Assembly (NCBI RefSeq): GCF_026015295.1 | Contig: NZ_JAPDUW010000001.1 | Span: 372,001 to 436,000, forward strand | Source: Segatella copri | Lineage (GTDB): Bacteria > Bacteroidota > Bacteroidia > Bacteroidales > Bacteroidaceae | Reading direction: 5' to 3' | DNA length: 64,000 bases | Shown here: one piece after another, positions 43,924 through 53,934 of the stretch | Position numbering within the stretch: position 1 is the first letter of the stretch | Layout: the number at the start of each line of letters is the position of its first letter | Position numbers and translations under genes: made by a program | The notes under the pieces: model-generated | What the model saw: only the letters and a program-made list of their open reading frames with translations | The model's database searches: none | Told to the model about the DNA's origin: nothing

Positions 43924-45087
43924 ATGGAAAAGAAGTTGAAAATATATACAGTAAAGGAGTTATGTGAAGGTTTTACATATAGTGAAGTTGACGGAAAGGG
44001 GTTGTATGGTTTAGCGGGTAAGCTAACCATACAGCCAGAGTATCAGCGCAACTATCTCTATAGTGAGAATCATAGTGAGAAAGAAGCCGCTGTTATAGAT
44101 TCCGTCTTGAAGGGATATCCTTTAGGTTTGCTCTATTTCAACAAACTTCCTGATGGACGTTTAGAGGTACTTGATGGACAGCAACGCATTACAAGCCTTG
44201 GTAGGTACTTGATAAGAAAGTTTTCTATCATGAGAAATAACAAACCGTATAAAATCTTTTCGTTGGATGATGAAGAACGAGAACTCATAGAGAATACAGA
44301 GTTAATCGCATACATTTGCGAAGGCACGGAGTCAGAAATCAAGGAATGGTTTGAAATTATCAATATCGGTGGTATCAAGCTCAATGATCAGGAGAAACTG
44401 AATGCGATTTATTCCGGACCTTTCGTTAGTGCAGCCCGAAAGGAGTTTAGTAATAAGGAAGATAGTCATATGCAGAAATGGGGATGCTACATCTCTGGCT
44501 CAGCCAACAGACAGGAAATTCTGCAAGAAGCCTTGAGATGGGTTAGTCATGGCAACATCAAGGATTATATGCAGGAGCATCGTCGTGATACCGATATCAA
44601 TGAACTCAAACTATATTTCAACGATGTCATTTCATGGATAGAGCAGACCTTTGATGATGTCTATCCCAAGATGAAGGGATTGAATTGGGGAGAACTCTAC
44701 GAAAAGTACCATACTACTCCATACGATCATATCAAGGTTTCACAAAAGGTGAAGGAACTATATAACGATCCTTGCGTTCAAGATAAAAAGAACGTATTTG
44801 AATATGTGCTTGGCGGTTGTAAGGATACAAGACTTCTGAATGTCCGTGTCTTCGATGATAATACCAAGCGCAGGGTTTATGAACGTCAGACGGCAGATGC
44901 CAAAAAGAAGCATGAAAGCAATTGTCGTCTTTGTGCTTGTGGCGATGGTCCCAATAAGGATAAAATTTGGGCATTAAAGGAAATGGATGCCGACCATGTA
45001 CAAGCATGGAGCAAAGGTGGAGCCACAGATGAAAGCAACTGTCAGATGCTCTGCAAGACGCATAACCGTTCGAAAGGCAACAGATAA
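43924..45087 (+). CDS. DUF262 and HNH nuclease domain protein
   Basis: A 387-residue protein. The N-terminal DUF262 (ParB/Srx-like) part has [12 protein letters not shown] (36-47) and the signature DGQQR (84-88), thought to bind or hydrolyse nucleotides in GmrSD-like systems. The C-terminal HNH has CRLC (Cys334/Cys337), [12 protein letters not shown] (His358), [11 protein letters not shown] (Asn372, Cys377, His380). Residues needed for both parts are present. It starts 1 base after the EcoRI-type methyltransferase, so it is the likely restriction partner, or part of a phage-defence unit. With the methyltransferase damaged, its activity against the host's own DNA must be tolerated or off. Confidence 0.88.
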   Translation: MEKKLKIYTVKELCEGFTYSEVDGKGLYGLAGKLTIQPEYQRNYLYSENHSEKEAAVIDSVLKGYPLGLLYFNKLPDGRLEVLDGQQRITSLGRYLIRKFSIMRNNKPYKIFSLDDEERELIENTELIAYICEGTESEIKEWFEIINIGGIKLNDQEKLNAIYSGPFVSAARKEFSNKEDSHMQKWGCYISGSANRQEILQEALRWVSHGNIKDYMQEHRRDTDINELKLYFNDVISWIEQTFDDVYPKMKGLNWGELYEKYHTTPYDHIKVSQKVKELYNDPCVQDKKNVFEYVLGGCKDTRLLNVRVFDDNTKRRVYERQTADAKKKHESNCRLCACGDGPNKDKIWALKEMDADHVQAWSKGGATDESNCQMLCKTHNRSKGNR

Positions 45088-45123
45088 AATGAAATGTTTA
45101 GTTTAAATTAAAATATCAAATTT

Positions 45124-45504
45124 ATGAAAAAGTATTTATTTTTAATGTTGCTCCTGTTTGTTGGAGCATTTGCAACGACAGCTTTCACAAGCTGCAGTTC
45201 TGACGATGATGATTCTAAGGTTCAAGATTTAAGTATTGTTGGTACCTGGAAAGATCAGTCTAGGACAAAGGATGCTGTATGGACCTTCAACAAAGATGGA
45301 AAAGGTTATTGTGAAGAGAATATGTCAGCGATATCCTATAAAATTGCTTTCACATTTACCTTTGATGGTAATACACTGGCAATTTCTTCAAAAGGCAATG
45401 GGAAGACATATAACCAAGCTTATAAAGTTATCATTAACAAAGTTAATTTGATTAAGGCAACAGGTGAAAATGGTGAAACTTTGTCCTTGGAGAAAATAAA
45501 ATAA
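45124..45504 (+). CDS. Small lipocalin-like lipoprotein
   Basis: A 126-residue lipoprotein: FTSCSSDDDD (Cys24 followed by a run of acidic residues, a surface-export-type signal in Bacteroidota). A beta-rich body follows with IVGTWKDQSRTKDAVWTFNKDGKGYCEE, the lipocalin-like opening seen in many Prevotella and Bacteroides lipoproteins. Unknown ligand. It lies 36 bases after the HNH gene and may share its transcript. Confidence 0.75.
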   Translation: MKKYLFLMLLLFVGAFATTAFTSCSSDDDDSKVQDLSIVGTWKDQSRTKDAVWTFNKDGKGYCEENMSAISYKIAFTFTFDGNTLAISSKGNGKTYNQAYKVIINKVNLIKATGENGETLSLEKIK

Positions 45505-45634
45505 AGATTACTAACATTAAGTGTATATCTTTAAACGGGAATTCAACAAGCAATTACACTACCAGCTTATTCGCCAAAATCTCTCTCTTATGGATGAATT
45601 TTATTTCTTTGCAGAAAGAATGGCTTACTGTTGT

Positions 45635-45694
45635 CATTTACAGGCTCATTTACAGGCTCATTTATCGGCTCATTTACAGGCTCATTTACAGGCT
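45635..45694. repeat. Five tandem 12-bp repeats (CATTTACAGGCT)
   Basis: Units at 45635, 45647, 45659 (variant CATTTATCGGCT), 45671 and 45683. A 66-codon frame runs through it (HLQA repeats) but has no other sign of being a gene. Further on, 45722-45780 can fold with TGATGATAG / CTATCATCA arms. Together these fill the gap after the lipoprotein gene. Confidence 0.75.
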
Positions 45695-45802
45695 TATTTT
45701 GTATATGCAACGTTAATTTAACTGATGATAGTGCAGTATCGTTACCAAGCGTAGCGGTGTAATCGGTACCATGCTATCATCATATTTTATATTGAAATAA
45801 AA

Positions 45803-45843
45803 ATTCCCCAACCCACTTAAGAAAGTAGGTTGGGGGATTTTTT
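45803..45843. terminator. Bidirectional terminator between the lipoprotein region and uvrA
   Basis: TCCCCAACCCAC and GTAGGTTGGGGGA pair; T runs follow on the + side and A runs precede, so it can serve both strands. Confidence 0.85.
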
Positions 45844-45874
45844 CTTCTGCCACAGCCTTCGTTCCTATCCTGAT

Positions 45875-48715
45875 TTATTCAGGTTTCCCTGATTTCTTCA
45901 GCAATGGGGCGAGGAACTTATAGGTATATCCCTTCTGCTGCTTCACCATTTCTTCTGGTGTTCCGGCAAAGAGGAGCTGACCGCCGCCTCGTCCACCTTC
46001 CGGCCCCATGTCGATGAGCCAGTCGGCGAGTTTGATGACATCGAGATTGTGCTCGATGATGATGACCGTATTGCCACGGTCTACCAGTTTCTGGAGTACA
46101 TCCATCAGAATGCGGATGTCTTCGAAATGCAGACCGGTTGTCGGTTCATCGAGAATATAGAGCGTCTTGCCTGTATCACGCTTCGAGAGTTCTGTAGCCA
46201 GTTTTACGCGCTGACTTTCACCGCCAGAGAGGGTAGTGGAACTCTGTCCTAACCTGATGTATCCGAGACCTACATTCTGTAAAGCCTTGATCTTCTGCAG
46301 AATTTGAGGAACATTCTCGAAGAAATCTACCGCCTGGTTGATGGTCATGTCGAGAACATCGGCTATGCTCTTTCCCTTGTATCTTACCTCCAGCGTCTCG
46401 CGGTTGTAGCGTTTGCCGTGGCATACCTCACAAGGTACGTAGACATCCGGCAGGAAGTTCATCTCGATGGTCTTATATCCGTTACCCTTACATTCCTCGC
46501 ATCTTCCACCTTTCACATTGAAGGAGAATCTGCCCGGCTTGTAACCGCGGATCTTTGCTTCGGGAAGTCCTACGAAGAGTGAGCGGATATCGCTGAACAC
46601 GCCTGTGTAGGTAGCTGGATTGCTGCGAGGCGTTCTGCCAATCGGACTCTGGTCTACATTCACTACCTTGTCAATATTCTCGATACCATCGATGCTCTCG
46701 TATGGCATCGGTTTCTTGAGCGAACGGTAGAAATGCTGCGAGAGGATAGGCTGGAGGGTCTCGTTGATGAGAGTAGATTTGCCTGAGCCGCTGACACCCG
46801 TTACGACAATGAGTTTGCCGAGTGGAAAATCTACATCCACCCCCTTGAGGTTGTTGCCCGTAGCTCCGTGAATGGTGATATGCTTGCCGTTGCCTTCTCT
46901 GCGGAGGGCAGGCACCTCAATAGCCATCTTGCCGTTGAGATACTGGGCGGTGATGGTATCGGTCTTGAGCATCTCCTGAGGTGTGCCCTGAAAGACAACT
47001 TCACCTCCCTTGCGTCCCGCCTTCGGACCGATATCTACTATCCAGTCGGCAGCCCGCATCATATCTTCATCGTGCTCCACCACAATAACGGTATTGCCCA
47101 GGTCGCGAAGTTCCTTCAGACTGTTGAGCAGACGTTCGTTGTCGCGCTGGTGCAGACCGATGCTCGGCTCATCGAGGATATAGAGCACGTTGACCAGCTG
47201 GCTACCAATCTGAGTAGCCAGACGGATGCGCTGGCTCTCGCCACCCGAGAGAGAAGCTGACTGGCGGTTAAGCGAGAGATAATTGAGTCCCACATCGAGG
47301 AGGAAGGTAACGCGTGAGCGCAACTCCTTGATGATTTCGTGAGCCACCTTCGCTTTCATCGAAGGCAGATGCTGTTCCACTTCTTCGAGCCAATCGCGCA
47401 GTTCATCGATGTCGAGACTGGCTACTTCGGATATATTCTTATCCCAGATCTTGAAAGAGAGCGATTCTTTTTTGAGTCGCAAACCATGGCATTCAGGACA
47501 TTCGATGGTAGAGATAAACTGGTCGGCCCATTTCTTGCCCGCCGCACTCTCGTCATCCTCCATCACCTTCTGCAGGTAGTCGATGATGCCATCGTAGGCG
47601 CAGAAATAGTCGGTAGATGTATGTACCTTTTCTTTCTCAATCTTCACGTTTTCGAGCGAACCATAGAGAATTTCCTGCATGGCATCGCCCGGAATCTCGC
47701 AGATAGGTGTCTTCAGGTTGAGGTCATACTTGCTGAGCAATGATTCTATCTGCCAGAAAATCATCTGGTTTTTGTATTTGCCGAGCGGAGCGATGCCGCC
47801 TTCATGGATGCTGAGTTTATCATCGGGAATTACCTTCTTGATATCAATCTGGTTCACCTTCCCCAGACCCTTGCAATGCGGACAGGCACCTTCGGGAGAG
47901 TTGAAGGAGAACATGTTAGGAGCTGGATCCTGGTAGGCGATACCCGTTACAGGGTCCATGAGACGCTTGGAGTATGTCTTGGCCTCCTTGGCACCTTTCT
48001 CAAGAACCATTACCATGCCGTCGCCCTGTTTCATAGCCGTTGCCACACTCTTGCGGATGCGTTCCTCATCTTCTTCCTTCACCACCAGTTTATCGACCAC
48101 AGCTTCTATATTGTGGTTCTTGTAGCGGTCGGTTTTCATATTGGGAACGATTTCGAGGATGTTGCCGTCGAGTCGCACGTAGAGATACCCCTTTCTACGC
48201 ATGCTTTCGAAGAGTTCGCGATAATGACCCTTGCGCTGGCGTACGAGGGGAGCGAGCAGGAAGATAGCCTTGCCCTTATAATCGCTGAGAATCATGTCGA
48301 TGACCTGTTCCTCGGTATATTTCATCATCTCCTCGCCACTCTGATAGCTGTAGGCAGTACCGGCGCGGGCATAGAGCAGACGGAGATAGTCGTAAATCTC
48401 GGTGGTAGTGCCCACGGTAGAGCGAGGATTCTTGTTGGTGGTTTTCTGTTCTATGCTGATGACCGGACTCAATCCCGTAATCTTATCAACATCCGGGCGT
48501 TCCATATTACCCAGGAAGTTGCGGGCATAGGCAGAGAATGTTTCGATATATCTGCGCTGACCTTCGGCAAAGATGGTGTCGAAAGCCAGTGAACTCTTGC
48601 CCGAACCCGAGAGTCCGGTAATCACGGTGAGGGAATCACGCGGAATCTCCACATCTATGTTCTTGAGGTTGTGGACCCGTGCGCCCCATACATTTATCTT
48701 TTCTTCTGAATTCAT
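45875..48715 (-). CDS. uvrA: Excinuclease ABC subunit A
   Basis: A 946-residue DNA damage sensor of nucleotide excision repair, normal length. Two ABC ATPase halves: first Walker [11 protein letters not shown] near residue 34 and signature [12 protein letters not shown]; second Walker [11 protein letters not shown] and signature [12 protein letters not shown]. Zinc-binding Cys pairs are visible ([26 protein letters not shown]...CEVCHGKRY). It is transcribed 27 bases behind the small sorting-domain protein gene and probably shares its promoter. Confidence 0.98.
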   Translation of the reverse strand: MNSEEKINVWGARVHNLKNIDVEIPRDSLTVITGLSGSGKSSLAFDTIFAEGQRRYIETFSAYARNFLGNMERPDVDKITGLSPVISIEQKTTNKNPRSTVGTTTEIYDYLRLLYARAGTAYSYQSGEEMMKYTEEQVIDMILSDYKGKAIFLLAPLVRQRKGHYRELFESMRRKGYLYVRLDGNILEIVPNMKTDRYKNHNIEAVVDKLVVKEEDEERIRKSVATAMKQGDGMVMVLEKGAKEAKTYSKRLMDPVTGIAYQDPAPNMFSFNSPEGACPHCKGLGKVNQIDIKKVIPDDKLSIHEGGIAPLGKYKNQMIFWQIESLLSKYDLNLKTPICEIPGDAMQEILYGSLENVKIEKEKVHTSTDYFCAYDGIIDYLQKVMEDDESAAGKKWADQFISTIECPECHGLRLKKESLSFKIWDKNISEVASLDIDELRDWLEEVEQHLPSMKAKVAHEIIKELRSRVTFLLDVGLNYLSLNRQSASLSGGESQRIRLATQIGSQLVNVLYILDEPSIGLHQRDNERLLNSLKELRDLGNTVIVVEHDEDMMRAADWIVDIGPKAGRKGGEVVFQGTPQEMLKTDTITAQYLNGKMAIEVPALRREGNGKHITIHGATGNNLKGVDVDFPLGKLIVVTGVSGSGKSTLINETLQPILSQHFYRSLKKPMPYESIDGIENIDKVVNVDQSPIGRTPRSNPATYTGVFSDIRSLFVGLPEAKIRGYKPGRFSFNVKGGRCEECKGNGYKTIEMNFLPDVYVPCEVCHGKRYNRETLEVRYKGKSIADVLDMTINQAVDFFENVPQILQKIKALQNVGLGYIRLGQSSTTLSGGESQRVKLATELSKRDTGKTLYILDEPTTGLHFEDIRILMDVLQKLVDRGNTVIIIEHNLDVIKLADWLIDMGPEGGRGGGQLLFAGTPEEMVKQQKGYTYKFLAPLLKKSGKPE

Positions 48716-48742
48716 ATTCCAATTCTGCTAATTGCTGTTTGC

Positions 48743-49165
48743 CTAATAGTTACTGTTCTGCTCTTCGGTATAACCTCTGAGCAGGTTGACATCACGTTTG
48801 ATGTTATACACAACGCCATCTGCCCCCTTCGCCTTGACGAGACAGAAGTAGACACCCTCCTTGACCGGTTTTCCGCGGTAGGTGCCATCCCATCCCGTGG
48901 CAGGGTCGGTCCATTCATAGAGTTTCTGTCCCCACCTATTATATATATAGGCGTGGAACTCCTCAATGTTCCGGTAACCATCCTTGGGCTTGTAGATGTC
49001 GTTGATGCCATCGCCATTTGGAGAGAAGGCATTCGGCATGAGAAGAGAACTGACCTTGGTCGTCTCTTCTGTGTTGTCCTCCTCGTCGTCGTTGACTTCC
49101 TGAGCGTGTAATTGACACGTTAAAAGTGGCAACATGATGCAAAGTAATGCTATTTTTCGTCTCAT
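48743..49165 (-). CDS. Stand-alone type IX secretion type B (CHU_C) sorting-domain protein
   Basis: A 140-residue protein with a signal peptide (about 1-21), a short acidic linker (NDDEEDNTEETTK), and then an entire gliding-motility-associated C-terminal domain: MPNAFSPNGDGINDIYKPKDG, FHAYIYNRWGQKLYEW, GWDGTYRGKPVKEGVYFCLVKA. Such domains normally end large secreted cargo proteins; here the cargo is missing. It precedes uvrA in one transcript. A role in secretion or as a small surface protein is possible; unknown. Confidence 0.85.
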   Translation of the reverse strand: MRRKIALLCIMLPLLTCQLHAQEVNDDEEDNTEETTKVSSLLMPNAFSPNGDGINDIYKPKDGYRNIEEFHAYIYNRWGQKLYEWTDPATGWDGTYRGKPVKEGVYFCLVKAKGADGVVYNIKRDVNLLRGYTEEQNSNY

Positions 49166-49179
49166 TTCTAAAATAATTT

Positions 49180-49240
49180 GTGCAAAGATAATAAAAAGAT
49201 GAGAGATATTGCGTCAGATGCAAGATTTTTTGTATTTTTG
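49180..49240. promoter_or_regulatory. Divergent promoters for the CHU_C-uvrA and LysM genes
   Basis: Minus-strand TATCTTTG (49180-49187) lies 15 bases before the CHU_C protein start. Plus-strand TATTTTTG (49233-49240) lies 50 bases before the ATG at 49291. Confidence 0.7.
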
Positions 49241-49290
49241 CAGATGAAAACATGAAATATTTGAAGATATCGTTAAAAAAATCTTGAGAT

Positions 49291-50685
49291 ATGAGACAAA
49301 AAATGAGATATTTCCTGCTGTTCGTTGGGCTTCTGCTCAGTGTCAGCATTGGCGCGCAGACTATAAAATGGCGCGACATTTACACGGTTAAGAAGAAAGA
49401 TACTATCTTTGGTATCGCCAATAAATATGGATTGAGCCTTCCTGAACTGATGGATGCCAATCCGGAGATGAAGCGTGAGGGATACATGCTGCAGAAGGGA
49501 GCTACGCTCTTTATTCCATACACCAAAGACCAGAAGAATCCTAATCAGGTGAACGGTCAGAAGTCGGGGAATGGGGCGACGGTTCAGAAAACTGCTACAG
49601 CTCCGGCAACCTCAAAGGCTGCTGTTGCCAGAAATGCGGTAAAGGTAGGCGTGATGTTACCTTTGCATAATGTTGATGGCGACGGCAAGCGAATGGTGGA
49701 GTATTACCGCGGTTTGCTGCTGGCTTGCGAAACCCTGAAGCAGCAGGGCGCCGATATAGATGTGCATGCCTGGAACGTTCCTATTGATGCTGATATCCGG
49801 AATACACTCTTGCAGGAGGGCGCTAACCAATGCGACATCATCTTTGGTCCACTTTATACCAAGCAGGTGGCTCCGCTGACCAACTTCTGCAAGAACTACG
49901 GCATCAAAATGGTGATTCCGTTCTCTATCAGCGGAGATGACGTAGAAAGAAACAAAGAGATTTTCCAGGTTTATCAGAGCGATGATGCGCTGAATGATGC
50001 GACCATCAAGGCATTCCTGAGCCGATTTACCAATGTGCATCCTATCTTTGTAGACTGCAATGATTCTACTTCGAGAAAGGGCAACTTTACGTTCGGTCTG
50101 CGCAAGGAACTGGAACGCAGGAAAATCAATTATAGCATCACCAATGTGAATTCAAGTGTCGAGCAGTTTGCCAAGGCTTTCATGCCTTCCAAGCAGAATG
50201 TGATAATCCTGAATACGGGACGTTCGCCACAGTTGACTCAGGTATTGAACAAACTCGACGAATTTGATGCGAAGTATCCGGGTGCAGCCATCTCTCTCTT
50301 CGGCTATACCGAATGGCTGATGTATGCCAAGTATAATCTGGAAAGATTCTATAAGTATGATACTTATATCCCTTCCACCTTCTATTATAACCCGAACTCA
50401 GCACAGACCAAGGCGCTTGAGAGCCGTTATGAGCGATGGTTCCATCAGCCTATGATGGTGGCACAGCCAAGATTCGCCATCACCGGTTTCGATCACGGAA
50501 TGTATCTGATTCAGGGCGTCAAGAGATATGGCAAGAACTTTACAGGTGAGCGCCAGCAGATGACTTACCAGCCTGTGCAGACTCCACTCCGTTTCGAGAA
50601 GACCAGTAGAGGAGGATACAAGAACAAGAGTTTCCAGTTGATTCACTATACCTTTAATCATCAGATAGAGGCGGTGAAGTACTAG
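49291..50685 (+). CDS. LysM domain and periplasmic-binding-fold protein
   Basis: A 464-residue exported protein (signal about 1-22; ATG 49303 is an alternative start). A LysM domain (about 30-76, YTVKKKDTIFGIANKYGLSLPELMDANPEM) binds peptidoglycan. After a low-complexity linker, residues 115-460 form a type 1 periplasmic-binding fold (VKVGVMLPLHNVDGDGKRMVEYYRGLLLA, DIIFGPLYTKQV, VIPFSISGD). This pairing resembles LpoA/amino acid-binding-like proteins that control cell-wall enzymes, but the ligand is unknown. It is followed closely by an outer membrane barrel gene. Confidence 0.85.
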   Translation: MRQKMRYFLLFVGLLLSVSIGAQTIKWRDIYTVKKKDTIFGIANKYGLSLPELMDANPEMKREGYMLQKGATLFIPYTKDQKNPNQVNGQKSGNGATVQKTATAPATSKAAVARNAVKVGVMLPLHNVDGDGKRMVEYYRGLLLACETLKQQGADIDVHAWNVPIDADIRNTLLQEGANQCDIIFGPLYTKQVAPLTNFCKNYGIKMVIPFSISGDDVERNKEIFQVYQSDDALNDATIKAFLSRFTNVHPIFVDCNDSTSRKGNFTFGLRKELERRKINYSITNVNSSVEQFAKAFMPSKQNVIILNTGRSPQLTQVLNKLDEFDAKYPGAAISLFGYTEWLMYAKYNLERFYKYDTYIPSTFYYNPNSAQTKALESRYERWFHQPMMVAQPRFAITGFDHGMYLIQGVKRYGKNFTGERQQMTYQPVQTPLRFEKTSRGGYKNKSFQLIHYTFNHQIEAVKY

Positions 50686-50726
50686 TTTATAGTTTACAAT
50701 TTATAGTTTACAATTTATAGTTGATA

Positions 50727-51488
50727 ATGAATAGAAATATTGGGCTGCTGATTCTGATGCTCATCTTCGGAATTCCAGTTTCGGCACAGATAGGAGAGCA
50801 TCGTAATGATTTCGCCATCGGTTTTAATGGGGGCTATATGATGAGTAGCGTAGGATTCACACCCGAGGTACAGCAGAAGCAGCACGGCGGACTGACGGGC
50901 GGTTTCTCGATGAGATATACCTGTGAGAAATATTTCAAGACCATCTGTTCTATCTATGCCGAGGTAAACTATTCGCAGGCAGGATGGGAAGAGGATATCC
51001 TGGATATGGAGAATAATCCGGTAATTTTCACCGAAACCAAAGAGGCGATGGCTTACAAGCGTACCATTAACTATATTCAGGTGCCAATCTTTGCGCATCT
51101 GGCATGGGGTAGGGAGACAAGAGGACTGAACATCTTCGTGAATGCCGGTCCGCAGTTTGGTCTCTATCTGAGTGATTCGCAGAAGACCAACTTCTCGGTA
51201 GAGCACATGCCGGCAACCGACAATAACCGTGTAAGTCCGGTGGTGGCTCAGGATACGATGGCAGTCAAGAACAAGCTCGATTATGGTATCGCCCTGGGTC
51301 TGGGTGCTGAATACAGTATTCCGAAGGTGGGGCATTTCCTTGCCGAAGCCCGATACTACTATGGTCTGGGAAATATCTACGGTGCTTCTAAGCGTGATTA
51401 TTTCGGAAAGAGTAATTATGGACAGATTGTTCTGAAACTCTCTTATCTCTTTGATATCACCAGAACGAAGAACGTGAAACGGAAATAG
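50727..51488 (+). CDS. PorT-like outer membrane beta-barrel protein
   Basis: The start is set at ATG 50727. A signal peptide (about 1-20) is followed by alternating beta strands with aromatic ends (FAIGFNGGYMMS, TCEKYFKTICSIYAEVNYSQAGW, YIQVPIFAHLAWG, IFVNAGPQFGLYLS, LGLGAEYSIPKVGHFLAEARYYYGLGNIY), ending in YLFDI plus a basic tail. This is the OMP_b-brl/PorT-like family of Bacteroidota. Role not defined. The gap before it is made of 17-bp TTTATAGTTTACAA-type repeats. Confidence 0.8.
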   Translation: MNRNIGLLILMLIFGIPVSAQIGEHRNDFAIGFNGGYMMSSVGFTPEVQQKQHGGLTGGFSMRYTCEKYFKTICSIYAEVNYSQAGWEEDILDMENNPVIFTETKEAMAYKRTINYIQVPIFAHLAWGRETRGLNIFVNAGPQFGLYLSDSQKTNFSVEHMPATDNNRVSPVVAQDTMAVKNKLDYGIALGLGAEYSIPKVGHFLAEARYYYGLGNIYGASKRDYFGKSNYGQIVLKLSYLFDITRTKNVKRK

Positions 51489-51551
51489 ATGATAATTAAT
51501 AATTGATAATTAATAATGATAACGGGTTTATCATTTATGTTTTGAAAAAAA

Positions 51552-52928
51552 ATGAGTACAACAGAAAAAATGCAGATGAAATTGAGCGACTCTAAGTCAG
51601 CTCGCTGGACCGCCCTCCTCATCGTGAGTATCACGATGATGTTCGGTTACTTTTTTACAGATGTGATGTCTCCACTGGAGCCTCTCTTGACAGCAGCCAA
51701 GGGAGCAGAGAATGGTCTCGGACTCGGATGGAATTCGGATGAATACGGCTTCTTCTCTGGAGCTTACGGATACTTCAATGTGTTCCTCCTGCTCCTCTTC
51801 TTCGGTGGTCTTATCCTCGATAAGTTTGGCATCCGTTTCACTGGTATCCTTTCTACCGTCCTGATGTTTGGTGGAGCCTTGTTGAAGTGGTATGCTTTAG
51901 GTCATGAGTTTGACGGAACGGTTGCTGTACCATTCTTCGGTACTTACAGTACGCAGGTAGTGATAGCTGCTCTTGGCTTTGCCATCTATGGTGTAGGATG
52001 CGAGATATGCGGTATCACAGTGAGCAAGGTTATCGTCAAGTGGTTTACGGGCCATGAGTTAGCTCTGGCAATGGGTGTACAGGTTGCTACGGCTCGTTTG
52101 GGAACTGCTGCAGCTCTGAGTGCTTCTCTTCCTTTTGCCAAGGCAATGGGTGGAGTATCTGCTTCTGTTGCTTTGGGCGCTGTATTGCTTTGCGCTGGTG
52201 TACTGGTTTATCTGGTTTATTGTGTGATGGACAAGAAGGAGGATGCTTCTGCAGCAGCTGTAGCTACAGAACCGGAAGAAGGTTTCAAGTTTTCAGACTT
52301 GGGCGGTCTTTTCAAGACTGTAGGTTTTTGGTATGTGGCATTCCTTTGCCTGATGTTCTATGCCGGTGTATTCCCATTCCTGAAGTTTGCCACCAAACTG
52401 ATGATTTTCAAGTATGGTGTGGATGCTAATTTGGCAGGTCTGATTCCTGCGATGTTGCCATTCGGTACCATCTTCCTCACACCGCTCTTCGGTAGTATAT
52501 ACGATAAGTATGGCAAGGGTGCTACGCTGATGATTATCGGCAGTTGCCTCCTGACCTTTGTGCACGTCATGTTTGCCCTGCCAATCAACTCATGGGTGCT
52601 TGCCATCGTGCTGATGCTCATCCTGGGCATCGCATTTGGACTGGTGCCATCAGCCATGTGGCCATCTGTGCCAAAGATTATCCCAATGAAACTCTTAGGA
52701 ACTGCATACGCCCTTATCTTCTATATCCAGAACATCGGACTGGCTCTCATTCCGGTATGGATTGGTAAGGTGAACCAGGCTAACACGGGTGTTGATGGTG
52801 TTATCGACTATACCCAGACGATGACCATCTTTGCTGCCTTCGGTGTGATTGCTATTATCATCTCGTTCCTCCTCTTGTTTGAAGATAAGAGAAAGGGATA
52901 TGGTTTGCAGAAGCCTAATGTGAAATAA
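51552..52928 (+). CDS. Major facilitator superfamily transporter
   Basis: A 458-residue inner membrane protein with 12 predicted helices and an MFS loop motif (GLILDKFGIRFTGIL). Overall it resembles the MFSD1-like branch found in many Bacteroidota (FFTDVMSPLEPLL, GVGCEICGITVSKVIVKWF). Substrate unknown; peptides or organic acids are possible. Confidence 0.85.
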   Translation: MSTTEKMQMKLSDSKSARWTALLIVSITMMFGYFFTDVMSPLEPLLTAAKGAENGLGLGWNSDEYGFFSGAYGYFNVFLLLLFFGGLILDKFGIRFTGILSTVLMFGGALLKWYALGHEFDGTVAVPFFGTYSTQVVIAALGFAIYGVGCEICGITVSKVIVKWFTGHELALAMGVQVATARLGTAAALSASLPFAKAMGGVSASVALGAVLLCAGVLVYLVYCVMDKKEDASAAAVATEPEEGFKFSDLGGLFKTVGFWYVAFLCLMFYAGVFPFLKFATKLMIFKYGVDANLAGLIPAMLPFGTIFLTPLFGSIYDKYGKGATLMIIGSCLLTFVHVMFALPINSWVLAIVLMLILGIAFGLVPSAMWPSVPKIIPMKLLGTAYALIFYIQNIGLALIPVWIGKVNQANTGVDGVIDYTQTMTIFAAFGVIAIIISFLLLFEDKRKGYGLQKPNVK

Positions 52929-52937
52929 GTGAAGAGC

Positions 52938-53008
52938 GAAGAACAAAGAGCAAATTGAGTGAAGAGTAAAAAACGAAGAGTGTAGAATCCGTTTGCTCTT
53001 TGTTCTTC
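52938..53008 (+). other. 17-bp perfect stem-loop after the MFS gene
   Basis: GAAGAACAAAGAGCAAA (52938-52954) is the exact inverse complement of TTTGCTCTTTGTTCTTC (52992-53008). The loop holds GTGAAGAG-type repeats. No T run follows, so it is a structural or processing element rather than a classic terminator. Confidence 0.6.
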
Positions 53009-53050
53009 TAAATCTTTGAAAGTATAATTTTTAAAAGAAAGGAAATAACC

Positions 53051-53725
53051 ATGAATGCGACACCTGAATCATTGATTAAGGATTATGCTGACCCGATAGA
53101 GCAGCAGGAGATTGACAAGTTTGTATGTTCAGAGATGGGCAGACAGATACACCGGTATATCAAGGGTATGTCGGGTACCAAGCAAGCTATGTTGAAATTT
53201 GAGGAAAGGCTAGCCAGCCTCTCTGTACCAGAGAAGGAGAAGGCGATAGCCAAGTATATTGATCTGAACAGAAAAGCATTGGATGGTCTTGACTTGAAGA
53301 TGATTCTGGTCCGTTCGGTAGCCAACTATTGTGATACCTTCCAGTATATGCTGGATTTTGTCAACGATAAGCGCAAGATGGTTTTCTATTACCAGCGCAT
53401 CAAGGCAAAATACATTCAATATCATGAAGTATTTGAGCAGGATGGAAAGTTCGGTATGAAAGATCATCAAGGCAACATCTTACTCTCGCCAACTTATGAT
53501 TTCTTGCGCACCTGCTACATTTATAATGATGACTTGAGCATCATGCCGGTAATAGCTGAGAAGAATGGCAAGATGGGACTGGTAATGCCGGATGGTAACG
53601 ATATGGTAGTGGCGGATTTCCTTTACGACGAAATTTGCTTGCGTGATGAATATCCTTACTTCGAAGCATCAAAAGATGGCGAGAACGGATTTCTTGACAA
53701 GACTGGTAACTTTGTGAATAGTTAA
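53051..53725 (+). CDS. WG-repeat-like protein, unknown
   Basis: A 224-residue cytoplasmic protein. Residues 1-120 are helical (KQAMLKFEERLASLSVPEKEKAIAKYIDLNRKAL). Residues 130-224 hold two or three degenerate WG-type repeats (DGKFGMKDHQGNILLSPTYDFL, NGKMGLVMPDGNDMVVADFLYDEI, ENGFLDKTGNFVN). Such repeats form beta-propeller-like surfaces. No catalytic motif. Own terminator at 53775. Confidence 0.75.
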   Translation: MNATPESLIKDYADPIEQQEIDKFVCSEMGRQIHRYIKGMSGTKQAMLKFEERLASLSVPEKEKAIAKYIDLNRKALDGLDLKMILVRSVANYCDTFQYMLDFVNDKRKMVFYYQRIKAKYIQYHEVFEQDGKFGMKDHQGNILLSPTYDFLRTCYIYNDDLSIMPVIAEKNGKMGLVMPDGNDMVVADFLYDEICLRDEYPYFEASKDGENGFLDKTGNFVNS

Positions 53726-53774
53726 TAATGTGTACAATTAATAATGTATAATTAATTGAGGCGCAAGGCTTGAA

Positions 53775-53822
53775 AGAGAAAGGGCAATCAGGTTGGGATG
53801 AACCAACTGATTGCCCCTTTTT
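53775..53822 (+). terminator. Intrinsic terminator after the WG-repeat gene
   Basis: GGGCAATCAGGTTGG pairs with CCAACTGATTGCCCC (one bulge), followed by TTTTTA. Confidence 0.85.
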
Positions 53823-53934
53823 ACTTTCGTTGCTATTAGCAACTTTGTTTTTATCTATTTTTCTCTCGTCTTCAAACCCTAGTGAAGAAAAGCAAAAGAA
53901 TTCTTCACTCTTCGTTCTTCACTCTTCACTTAAC

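Noticed and set aside
45521..45721. 66-codon frame with HLQA repeats
   Set aside because: The open frame follows from the 12-bp repeat being a multiple of three; no ribosome site or family.
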